A stretch of 64,000 nucleotides of DNA. It comes from Pseudomonas fluorescens (lineage in GTDB: Bacteria > Pseudomonadota > Gammaproteobacteria > Pseudomonadales > Pseudomonadaceae). Numbering within the stretch: the stretch's first letter is position 1; the number at the start of each line of letters is the position of its first letter. The notes under the pieces are model-generated. The model had not been told where the DNA came from. It ran no database searches and was given only the letters and a program-made list of their open reading frames with translations. Made by a program: the position numbers and the translations under genes. The stretch spans positions 1,116,001-1,180,000 of the forward strand of contig NZ_CP148752.1 of assembly GCF_040448305.1 (NCBI RefSeq). Direction: 5' to 3'. Positions 34,571-42,227 of the stretch are shown here, piece after piece.

Positions 34571-35353
34571 TCACTCCTCGCCGCTGTCCCCCAATTTCCA
34601 GTACCCAACCGCCTTGACGAACTGCTCATCCAGCCCATGCTCATCGAGCAACACCCGACGAATCTGCCGCGACACTTTGCTCTCGGTCGCCACCCACGCG
34701 TACAGGCTGCCGGCTGGCACCTGGATCTGGCGCACGGTGGTCAGCAGATTGTCCTTGCCACCTTCGCGCAACACCCAGATCACATTGACCTCGGCCGCAC
34801 TGTGCAGCACCTGCTGCTCCTTGCCGTTTTCCACTTCGACGATCACCAGCGCACGGCGGTTGGCCGCCAGGCCTTCGAGGCGCCGGGCGATGGCGGGCAG
34901 GGCGGTTTCGTCGCCGATCAGCAAATAGCTGTCGAAAATGTCGGGCACGATCATCGAGCCCCGTGGCCCGCCGATGTGCAGGAACTGCCCGGGTTGGGCC
35001 TGCTCCGCCCAAGTCGAGGCCGGGCCGTCGCCGTGCAATACAAAATCGATGTCCAGCTCCAGGGTATCGAGGTCGTAGCGGCGCGGGGTGTAGTCGCGCA
35101 TTTCAGGCAGCGGACCGTTGTCCTTGCCGGCGCCCAGCACCAGGGTTTCCAGCGCCGCCGCTTGCTCGGCGTTCTGCGGGAACAACAGTTTGACGTGATC
35201 GTCCGTGCCCAGGCTGACGAAACCTGCCAGTTCAGGCCCGCCCAAGGTAATCCGGCGCATGCGCGGGGTCAGGTTGACCACGCGCAACACTTCCAGGCGA
35301 CGGCGTTTGATTTCGTGCATGACACGGTGAATGGTGCTGATCACTTCAGTCAT
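34571..35353 (-). CDS. nfeF: Siderophore-interacting protein / ferric reductase, NfeF (YqjH)-like
   Basis: A 260-residue cytoplasmic flavoprotein. The FAD-binding domain (about 20-130) contains 'LTPRMRRITLGG' and 'RDYTPRRYD', the family FAD motif; the C-terminal NAD(P)-binding domain starts near 135 ('YLLIGDETALPAIARRLEGL'). Members reduce ferric siderophores to release iron. Its start overlaps the stop of the PadR regulator by four bases, so they are translated together. The PadR-reductase pairing is that of E. coli yqjI-yqjH (nfeR-nfeF), which links nickel stress to iron supply. Confidence 0.83.
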   Translation of the reverse strand: MTEVISTIHRVMHEIKRRRLEVLRVVNLTPRMRRITLGGPELAGFVSLGTDDHVKLLFPQNAEQAAALETLVLGAGKDNGPLPEMRDYTPRRYDLDTLELDIDFVLHGDGPASTWAEQAQPGQFLHIGGPRGSMIVPDIFDSYLLIGDETALPAIARRLEGLAANRRALVIVEVENGKEQQVLHSAAEVNVIWVLREGGKDNLLTTVRQIQVPAGSLYAWVATESKVSRQIRRVLLDEHGLDEQFVKAVGYWKLGDSGEE

Positions 35354-35925
35354 TCGGCGTTCTCCTGAACGGGTTGAACGGCGGGGCCGTCGACGATGGC
35401 TTTGGCGGTGTTGTTGAGCAGGTCACGTACCCGCAGGATTTCGTCCGGGCTCCAGCGCCCATGGTGCATTTGCAGGGCGTGGCGCAGGTTATGCACAGCC
35501 TCATGGATTTCCGCCGGGCGATCATGGCCGCGCAGCGAACGCTTGCTGACGTCGATGCGCATGCGCACGCCATCCAGTGCAACAGCTTGCTCTTGCAGGA
35601 ATAGACGTCCGGCATCGGTGATGGTGTAGCGTTTTTTTCCACCTTCGGCGTCGCCCAGGATCAGTTCGCTTTCTTCCAGGAACGTCAGGGTCGGGTAGAT
35701 CACGCCGGGGCTGGGGCAGTAGGCACCCTCGAACATGCCTTCGATCTGGCGGATCAGGTCGTAGCCATGGCACGGCTGTTCGGCAATCAATGCCGGCAGC
35801 AACAACTTCAGATCGCCGGGGGCAAACACCCGGGGCCCGCGGCCGCCGCGTTCGCGGGCGGGGCGTTTCTCGAAGCTGTCACGGCCATCGCCATGCTCAC
35901 GGTGGGGGGAATGATGGTCTCTCAT
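35350..35925 (-). CDS. nfeR: PadR-family regulator, NfeR (YqjI)-like
   Basis: A 191-residue regulator. The first ~30 residues are rich in His, Arg and Gly (MRDHHSPHREHGDGRD), comparable with the His-rich, nickel-binding tail of E. coli YqjI. Winged helix domain about 35-110: 'LKLLLPALIAEQPCHGYDLI', 'YCPSPGVIYPTLTFLEESEL', 'GGKKRYTITDAGRLFL'. C-terminal dimerisation helix about 115-185. It is probably a metal-responsive autorepressor of itself and the overlapping reductase; a perfect 12-base palindrome lies 34 bases upstream of its start. Metal identity is inference. Confidence 0.82.
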   Translation of the reverse strand: MRDHHSPHREHGDGRDSFEKRPARERGGRGPRVFAPGDLKLLLPALIAEQPCHGYDLIRQIEGMFEGAYCPSPGVIYPTLTFLEESELILGDAEGGKKRYTITDAGRLFLQEQAVALDGVRMRIDVSKRSLRGHDRPAEIHEAVHNLRHALQMHHGRWSPDEILRVRDLLNNTAKAIVDGPAVQPVQENAE

Positions 35926-35959
35926 ATTTGCGTTCTCTCGTCGTGTTTAGATACAACTT

Positions 35960-35971
35960 AAGATATATCTT
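35960..35971. promoter_or_regulatory. Candidate NfeR operator
   Basis: Perfect palindrome aagatatatctt, preceded by a partial copy 'agataca' at 35950-35956. It sits 34 bases upstream of the nfeR-like start codon, within the expected promoter. PadR-type repressors bind such AT-rich inverted repeats. Binding is inferred from position and symmetry. Confidence 0.55.
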
Positions 35972-36428
35972 TACGGGAAGACAAGACCTCCCGACCAGCG
36001 GCCACTCCCGGCAGCGGACTGGAAATCATCTTCAAATCACAAAAAATAAGGGTCAGCAGAGCAGGTGCAAATGCCAAAATTAGTGTTAACTCTCTAATCT
36101 GTTGTTTTGGTCCATTGTTTACGGGGAGTGTGGTATTAGTCTTACAGAAGCTACTTTGTTAATATCTCGCAGGTCATGGCGGTTAGAACGCTGTTTGTAG
36201 TCTGTCTCTTACAGCCAAACATTGAATTTATAGTTATTTCCGGTTTTTTCTTTCTACGGTCATAGCACTTTGGCTACGCACTTTCAGGAACTTGCCTGCT
36301 TACTTTCAAGATAAATTTCTCGATCATCTCTCGGCGTTGAAAGTTCAGCTGGGCAAATGGCTGCTCGTGACGGTTCTGTTCATCATGAACTTTCAGCGCT
36401 TATCCTTTTTAATGACAGGTACTGAAAG
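35972..36428. other. AT-rich leader/promoter region of the pilus cluster, with an inverted repeat
   Basis: No gene is seen. The region is clearly more AT-rich than its surroundings. An inverted repeat, gcgttgaaagttca (36334-36347) and tgaactttcagcgc (36386-36399), pairs over 14 bases with one G-U, ending 29 bases before the pilin start. The core actttca also recurs at about 36279 and 36302. It may be an mRNA leader stem or a regulator site for phase- or condition-dependent pilus expression. Confidence 0.45.
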
Positions 36429-36908
36429 ATGTTCAAGAAAATTGCGTTTGCTGCTCCCCTGGCCGTTCTGACACTGACCTCTTCGATGGCGTTTGCCGCC
36501 ACTGAAGCCAAGCACTCCATCAGCCTGATCGCCCATGTTCCTTCCGACGACTTCTACGCGGTACCGGTTGATTCCGACCTGGTCAACAAGGACCAGGACA
36601 TGAGTTACAACCCAGGTATCGACGCCATGAAAACCGTCGACGGGCATTTTGACGTCCTGCATACCGCCGGCAAGGTCAACGCGCGGCTCGAAGGCGTTCC
36701 AAAGCTGATTGCCGGTAGCCAAACCATCGATTTGAAAGTCGAACTCAATGGCAAGACGCTGACCACCACTTCGCAGGAGGTCGTTGGAGATACTGAATCC
36801 AATACTCGTTATCGTGCACCGTTCAAAATCAGTGCAGTTAATAGCGGCAAACCGGATGCCGGCGACTACACCGGTGTAGTCATGCTGGTCGTTGAACCTT
36901 CTGTTTAA
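36429..36908 (+). CDS. CS1-type fimbrial major subunit
   Basis: A 159-residue secreted pilin. Signal peptide about 1-23 (cleavage after AFAA). Mature sequence 'HSISLIAHVPSDDFYAVPVD' is typical of CS1/CFA (CooA, CblA) major pilins, with no cysteines, as usual in this alternate chaperone-usher class. It is the first gene of the cluster and is followed by two hairpins before the usher gene, consistent with higher expression of the main subunit. Assembled into surface fibres for adhesion or biofilm. Confidence 0.88.
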   Translation: MFKKIAFAAPLAVLTLTSSMAFAATEAKHSISLIAHVPSDDFYAVPVDSDLVNKDQDMSYNPGIDAMKTVDGHFDVLHTAGKVNARLEGVPKLIAGSQTIDLKVELNGKTLTTTSQEVVGDTESNTRYRAPFKISAVNSGKPDAGDYTGVVMLVVEPSV

Positions 36909-36933
36909 TTAAGGCATTCGACGTTAAAACGCT

Positions 36934-36992
36934 TACTTGTTCCAAGTAACGTACCCGGTCGGCAAACTTTCCGGTTTGTCGGCCGTGTTTTG
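36934..36992 (+). terminator. Two hairpins between major pilin and usher (probable attenuator)
   Basis: First hairpin: ttacttg/caagtaa (36934-36940/36944-36950). Second: an 11-bp stem with two G-U pairs (36958-36968/36975-36985) followed by gtgttttg, close to an intrinsic terminator. Incomplete termination here would give more pilin than usher, a known strategy in pilus operons. Leakiness is inferred. Confidence 0.6.
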
Positions 36993-37019
36993 ACTTCTTT
37001 GTAATCAGAGTATTTGTTC

Positions 37020-39542
37020 ATGTTCCCGATGACGCCCATCGCGGCGGCGCTTGCGCTGCTGTTATGTAGCAGCGCATTTGCGGCGCCCACCTCCATTGAT
37101 AACACGCCGCGAAGTTTGCTGGCACAGGCCAAGGGCCTGCCGGCCGAGTTCGAGGAGCATTTCTTCGATGTACCGTTGGCGGTTCGGGTCGAGCTCGATC
37201 AACAACCCCTCGGCGAGTCGATGATCGTGTTGTCCCGCGATGACCGGGTGACGTTGCTCGACTTCACCGACACCAGCGAAAGCCGCTTCAGTGCAAGTGA
37301 GCGCGAGACCTGGGCCGATATCCTCAAACCTGGCGTGACGCTGGGCGCCTGCAGCGGACAATGCCCGGAACAGATGCTGGCGGTGCACTACAACCTGGAA
37401 AATTCATTGCTGTCGATCGTCACCGAAAATGCCGAGCGCGACAGCGAAGCCAAGCGATATTACGAGCAACCGGAAGGCGGCAGTAGCGGCCTGATGGTGC
37501 GTAACCAGCTCAATCTCAATGGTGGCCAGGACCAGGACCTGGGCGGCCGTTTCGGCCTGGAGGCCAGCGGCAGCCTGGGCAACTGGACCCAGACATTCAA
37601 CATGCAACTGTCTCGTCTGGGCGGTCCGGACGACAAGACCTATCACGCGGTGCATGAGCTCTATAGCCAGCGCGAACTGGAAGGGCGTTTTTTTCGCCTG
37701 GGTTACTTCACCCCCAACTCCGAAGGCCTGACGCGTCAGCCCCGTTCGTTCGGCTCCAGCCCCGATACCGCCGTGGGAGTGATGTATGGCAGTTCCGACA
37801 GCCTGGCGATCGACAGCCCGAAACCCAGCGTGTACCCGGTTTATGTCACGGCCAACCGGCAAGGCTCCGTGGAAATCTATCGTGACGGCCTGCTGATCAA
37901 CACCCAGTCAGTCCCGGCCGGTTTGCAAACCCTCGACACCCGTCCGTTGCCGGGCGGTATCTATGAAGTGGAAGTGCGACTGATCGAGGATGGTCAAATC
38001 ACCTCGACCACTCAGGAGCTGATTTACAAACCAAGTAACTGGCGCAACTTTGATGAGCGCTGGCGCTACAACCTATTTGCCGGGCAGGAAAGCAAATTGC
38101 TCAGCAACTGGGATCAACAGGCCAGTGGTGATGCCACCGTCGGCGCGGCGATCAACTACTTGCTGCATCCACGGGTGATTCTCGGGCTGTCGGCCCGGCA
38201 GGTGCGGGAAACGCTGCAATACGGCAGTTCCATCGACTGGACCCTGGGCAACAGCGTCAGTCTCTACGCCAACCTGTACCAGACCGAAGACCACGGCACC
38301 GGCGCCGACTTGCAAGGCCTGTACAACTATGGCGCCGGCAGTCTGGTGATCAGCCACAACCGCAGTTGGCTCGACACCACCAACACCTACGACACCTTGC
38401 CCGACGGCACTCGCGTGCGTCAGCGCAACGTGTTCACCGGGGAGACCAGCAATTCATCGCTGGCGCTCAATCACCGGATCAGCCGTAAAAGTTCGTTCAA
38501 CGCGCGGGTGTCTCACAGCGAGGGCAACGTCGAAGGCGTGGGCGCCGATCTGGGCTGGACACAACGCACCGTGTTGTTCGGCAGCGACGCCAACTGGCGG
38601 TTGTCGCTGTTTGATCGTCCGGGCAGTTTCAGCAGCGGTGATGCGCGCAATCGTGGCGTCGACCTGAGCATCAACATGGCGTTGGGCGGTCCGGGGCAGC
38701 AGATTTCCGGCAGCATCGGCAGCCGCACGGCCCGCGATGGCAGCCGTGACAACAATGGCTCGCTCGGTTACCGCAAGGACCTGCAAGAGCACGTGCTGCA
38801 AAGCGTCTCGGTGACGGCGCTCAGCGATACCTATGGTGTCGGTCTTTCGAGCCTGGCGAACTTTCGTACCGACGCGATCAACGGCGATGGCTTTATCCAG
38901 CGCTCGTCGTTCAACGACAACTTCACCGGCGGCCTGAACCTGGACAGCACGCTGGTGGTTGGTGCCCGGCGCATGGCCTTGACCAGCCAGCATCAGGGAC
39001 GCGGGGCGGGGATGATCGTCGACGTCGAGTCCGACATCGATGGCATCGCCTTGCGCGCCGACGACCTCAGTGGCGGCAGCGCAGCCTTGCGTCCGGGGCG
39101 CAATTTCATCCCGCTCACGGCTTACAAAAACAGCTCGGTGAGCTTCGACTTTGAAGGCAACCATGTGCCGGCGGCGAGCATCGAGCCGGCACGTACCCGC
39201 TATCACCTGAACAAGGGCGGCGTGGAGTACCGCAAGGTGCGGGTGATGAAAACCCTGACCGTGCTCGGTCGGCTGGTCGATCCGCAAGGGCGGCCGCTCA
39301 AGGGGCACCACGTGATCAATCACGCCAGCCGCGGGGTCAGCGAAGTCGATGGCTTCTTCTCGATGGAAATGAATGCCGGCTCACCCACCCTGGAAGTGCG
39401 TTATGCCGACCAGTTGCTGTGCCAGTTCCGACTCGACGTCGATCAGCACCGCAGTGAAAACAACGTGCTGATGATCGGTGATCTGCGTTGTTCGCCGGAT
39501 ACGTTGGCCGGTGTTGGTCAGCCTGACGAGAAGGCCAGTTGA
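37020..39542 (+). CDS. Outer-membrane usher, CS1/CFA (TcfC/CooC) type
   Basis: An 840-residue outer-membrane protein exporting and ordering pilus subunits. Signal peptide about 1-23. The N-terminal domain includes 'DVPLAVRVELDQQPLG'; a CX3C pair (CSGQC) follows near residue 110. The barrel includes 'PSVYPVYVTANRQGSVEIYRDG' (plug region) and ends with carboxy-terminal domains from about 700 ('LTVLGRLVDPQGRPLKGHHV'). ATG 37020 is chosen; TTG 37014 and ATG 37029 are also in frame and no strong ribosome site separates them. It is the only usher for two pilins and two adhesins in the cluster. Confidence 0.88.
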   Translation: MFPMTPIAAALALLLCSSAFAAPTSIDNTPRSLLAQAKGLPAEFEEHFFDVPLAVRVELDQQPLGESMIVLSRDDRVTLLDFTDTSESRFSASERETWADILKPGVTLGACSGQCPEQMLAVHYNLENSLLSIVTENAERDSEAKRYYEQPEGGSSGLMVRNQLNLNGGQDQDLGGRFGLEASGSLGNWTQTFNMQLSRLGGPDDKTYHAVHELYSQRELEGRFFRLGYFTPNSEGLTRQPRSFGSSPDTAVGVMYGSSDSLAIDSPKPSVYPVYVTANRQGSVEIYRDGLLINTQSVPAGLQTLDTRPLPGGIYEVEVRLIEDGQITSTTQELIYKPSNWRNFDERWRYNLFAGQESKLLSNWDQQASGDATVGAAINYLLHPRVILGLSARQVRETLQYGSSIDWTLGNSVSLYANLYQTEDHGTGADLQGLYNYGAGSLVISHNRSWLDTTNTYDTLPDGTRVRQRNVFTGETSNSSLALNHRISRKSSFNARVSHSEGNVEGVGADLGWTQRTVLFGSDANWRLSLFDRPGSFSSGDARNRGVDLSINMALGGPGQQISGSIGSRTARDGSRDNNGSLGYRKDLQEHVLQSVSVTALSDTYGVGLSSLANFRTDAINGDGFIQRSSFNDNFTGGLNLDSTLVVGARRMALTSQHQGRGAGMIVDVESDIDGIALRADDLSGGSAALRPGRNFIPLTAYKNSSVSFDFEGNHVPAASIEPARTRYHLNKGGVEYRKVRVMKTLTVLGRLVDPQGRPLKGHHVINHASRGVSEVDGFFSMEMNAGSPTLEVRYADQLLCQFRLDVDQHRSENNVLMIGDLRCSPDTLAGVGQPDEKAS

Positions 39543-39577
39543 CCATGAAGGATTCATTTTTCGCGAGGCAATTGAAT

Positions 39578-40843
39578 ATGAAGACTTGCAACGTTGTTCA
39601 GCGGGTGTCGTTGGGTTTCGCCGCGATACTGCAATCTCTGGTGTTTTCAATGTCGGCAGGGGCTGCGTCCATCGAGGTAACGGCAATGTTCAAGCCTGAT
39701 CCGAGCAATCCCATGCGTAACGAATTCACCAATACAACGCCCTTTACCGGGCACTGCGCCTCCTACCCGACGTTTTGTGAGGGGTTGTCGATTTTCAGTA
39801 TTTTGGTGCCAATCGACTTCAGCTCCATTGCACCGATCGAAGCCAGTCACAGTGATATGCGCAAGGGAGCGATGTTCCGGCCACCAACGGACTGGAGACC
39901 TTTGCTGGTTACTCATCAAGAGACCGGCGAACAGTCGACGTTGCAGGTGCGCATCGCATCGATTGGCGCGAGGTATTACCTGCCGGACAGGGTCCAAAAC
40001 ATTATTGGTGAAGGCGCGCCGGTGAATAATTCGAACGCACACCAGATGCTGTGGGGAGGCTACAACTGGACCTTTCCTCCTGGACCCTGCGCTTTTACCG
40101 GCGGCATGTATGTCGAACCTGACTGGCGATCATTCTTCTGGCTGACACCGCTGGGCAGCCTCTGCGCACCGACGGCGGCTTACCGAATTGAAAGCCTGCG
40201 TTATGACATGTTGCAGATCGGTTATGAGCTTCGCACGCCGAACCCCCTGGAAATGTCCACCGGGCGGTATGTTGGCGGCTACACCTACGGCGTCGGGCCT
40301 GGGCGCGATTTTGATATGGGCGACATCATGCTGCCCAGCGATGACAGCCTGACCATCAACTTTACCCTTGATGTTCAGCACACCCTCAAAGTCGACATTC
40401 CCCCCGGTGGCGAAAAAATCCAGATGATTGCGCAAGGCGGCTGGCAAAACTGGTTGCACTCGGGGCGCAAGCCTGTGCGGATATTCCGTGACCAGACCTT
40501 CCACATCTCGGCATCGTCGCGTTTCAAGATGTTCCTGGATTGTCAGTTCGGCCCAGGAACCAGTTGCTACATAAATGACGGCAACAACATCTTCGTTCCC
40601 ATCGTGGTGAGTGTCAGTTTGCCCGCGGGGTTGATGGACAGCAGTGGCAATCCCGTCAGGCAGCAAGCCTTGAAGGTCGGAGAGGAATATGGCGTCGTGT
40701 TCCAGCCCAGTCAGTACGTCGATCGACAAAACGGGACGCTGCACTTTGAGCTGCACAAGGATGCGATTGAAATCGTACTCGCGCCAACCACGCCCAAACA
40801 TTACTCCGGCACTGTCGTTGTGATCTGGGATTCGGAGGTTTAG
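39578..40843 (+). CDS. CblD/CfaE-type pilus tip adhesin, copy 1
   Basis: A 421-residue secreted protein with a signal peptide (about 1-31). The N-terminal half (about 32-240) is the variable adhesin domain with several cysteines (HCASYPTFC, GPCAFTGG); the C-terminal half (about 250-421) is a pilin-like domain beginning near 'FTLDVQHTLKVDIPPGGEK' and ending 'VVIWDSEV'. ATG 39578 has GAGG nine bases upstream and gives a clean signal; ATG 39545 is an alternative. By analogy with CfaE/CooD it caps the fibre and binds the receptor. Close paralogue of the last gene of the cluster. Confidence 0.83.
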   Translation: MKTCNVVQRVSLGFAAILQSLVFSMSAGAASIEVTAMFKPDPSNPMRNEFTNTTPFTGHCASYPTFCEGLSIFSILVPIDFSSIAPIEASHSDMRKGAMFRPPTDWRPLLVTHQETGEQSTLQVRIASIGARYYLPDRVQNIIGEGAPVNNSNAHQMLWGGYNWTFPPGPCAFTGGMYVEPDWRSFFWLTPLGSLCAPTAAYRIESLRYDMLQIGYELRTPNPLEMSTGRYVGGYTYGVGPGRDFDMGDIMLPSDDSLTINFTLDVQHTLKVDIPPGGEKIQMIAQGGWQNWLHSGRKPVRIFRDQTFHISASSRFKMFLDCQFGPGTSCYINDGNNIFVPIVVSVSLPAGLMDSSGNPVRQQALKVGEEYGVVFQPSQYVDRQNGTLHFELHKDAIEIVLAPTTPKHYSGTVVVIWDSEV

Positions 40844-40901
40844 TGCGCACGAATGAAATGTCCCCAAGCAGCGTTGTCTTGAACGGTCGAGGTCAGAAGC
40901 A

Positions 40902-41645
40902 ATGAAGTATTTGATGATGTGGATGTGTTGCGTGGTTTTTTCCTGCATGGCCAATGCCGGCCCGCAGATCAATGTTGGAACGGTTTACGACTATCTGGAC
41001 AGCGACAAGAGCACCTACCTCAAGCGCGTGTTCAACAGTGGCGACAGCACGGCGTTCGTCAAGGTCAACATCCTGGAAATCGTTTACGACGCCGATGGCA
41101 GCCATCGTGAAATTCCGGTCAAGACCCAGGCGGACGGCAGTGGCCGGGATGGCTTGATGGCCAGCCCTGCGCGCCTGATCGTGCCGGCCAAGGGCATGCA
41201 GGGTACGCGCCTGCTGGTCATGGGCTCGCGGGACACCGAGCGGTATTTTCGCGTGCGTTTCGTGCCGGTGGTGCCGGAAAAGGAAGATGAGTTCGCCGTG
41301 TCGGCTGAAGAACGGGACGCCTACAAAGAGAACCTGTCGGCGGGCGTCAACGTGATGACCGGGTTTGGCACGGTGTTTTTCGTGCGGCCGAAAAACAGTC
41401 GCTTCGACACTGTAATCGACGACGGCGCCGGTGTTTACCTACTGCGCAACAATGGCAACACCGTGGTGCTGATCGATGAGTTCCGAAACTGTTCGCTGAA
41501 GAATGAAAGCGAGTGCGAGCCGGTCACCAAGCATCACATTCTGGCGGGCAAAACCTTCGAGTTCGAAAAGAAACCCGGACGCGAGTATCGCTTCAATCTG
41601 GTCGAGGGCGCGTCGAAGAAAACGCTGCGCATTGCCAGCCAATAA
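40902..41645 (+). CDS. Periplasmic pilus chaperone, CblB/CooB-like
   Basis: A 247-residue secreted chaperone. Signal peptide about 1-19 (ending ANAG). The first immunoglobulin-like domain has 'LKRVFNSGDSTAFVKVNILE' and 'ASPARLIVPAKGMQGTRLLV', the usual chaperone strands; the second begins near 'GVNVMTGFGTVFFVRP'. It delivers pilin and adhesin subunits to the usher. GAGGT precedes ATG 40902. It is the only chaperone gene in the cluster. Confidence 0.82.
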   Translation: MKYLMMWMCCVVFSCMANAGPQINVGTVYDYLDSDKSTYLKRVFNSGDSTAFVKVNILEIVYDADGSHREIPVKTQADGSGRDGLMASPARLIVPAKGMQGTRLLVMGSRDTERYFRVRFVPVVPEKEDEFAVSAEERDAYKENLSAGVNVMTGFGTVFFVRPKNSRFDTVIDDGAGVYLLRNNGNTVVLIDEFRNCSLKNESECEPVTKHHILAGKTFEFEKKPGREYRFNLVEGASKKTLRIASQ

Positions 41646-41655
41646 CACCGCAGAG

Positions 41656-41688
41656 GCGAGTCGCCCTGGCGCGCTCGCGGCATTTTTT
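41656..41688 (+). terminator. Weak terminator-like hairpin after the chaperone gene
   Basis: GCGAG (41656-41660) pairs with CTCGC (41674-41678), with inner GCC/GGC, followed by a run of six T at 41683-41688. It could partly separate the second pilin/adhesin pair from the upstream transcript. Confidence 0.4.
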
Positions 41689-41707
41689 GACGTAGCAGGT
41701 AGCAGAC

Positions 41708-42202
41708 ATGATCAAGCAATTGGCCGTCGCCATATGCGCAGGTGTTATGGCACTGGTGAGTTCCCTTGCGTTTGCCGCGCGGGAAGAACGCACATTCGAG
41801 GTGTCGGTGGATATCCCGACCCTGGGGTTTTACGTGATACCTGCCGAGACGAACTGGATACATCGCGAACAGATATTGCCATGGAACATTCACACAAAAA
41901 CGCTGGAGGGGCTGCGCAAGAATTTCGACGTCAAGCACGACACCAGTGCGATCGAGGCGCGGCTGGAGGCCGAGCCTTACTTGTCCAACGGGCGCGACGA
42001 CCAGAACATCTATTTGCGCGTCAGCTTCAACGGCAAGGAATTGAGTCATGACCCACGACCGCAAGAAGTGGTGCCTGTGGCGCAGGCCATGGCGGGTGGA
42101 CGCTTCCCGCTGGAGATCCAGCCGAAAGTGCCCGCTGGCGGTTACAAGCCGGGCCATTACTACGGCAATGTCCAGTTGATATTCACCGCTGCCGCGCCTT
42201 GA
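41708..42202 (+). CDS. CS1-type fimbrial subunit, second (minor) pilin
   Basis: A 164-residue secreted pilin-like protein. Signal peptide about 1-23 (ending AFAA). 'SVDIPTLGFYVIPAETNW' corresponds to the 'HVPSDDFYAVPVD' segment of the major pilin, and 'YLRVSFNGKEL' to 'DLKVELNGKTL', so the two are distant paralogues. Its place next to the second adhesin suggests a minor or adaptor subunit, or an alternative fibre. Confidence 0.78.
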   Translation: MIKQLAVAICAGVMALVSSLAFAAREERTFEVSVDIPTLGFYVIPAETNWIHREQILPWNIHTKTLEGLRKNFDVKHDTSAIEARLEAEPYLSNGRDDQNIYLRVSFNGKELSHDPRPQEVVPVAQAMAGGRFPLEIQPKVPAGGYKPGHYYGNVQLIFTAAAP

Positions 42203-42227
42203 CGTGAAACAGACTGATGGAGTTCAT

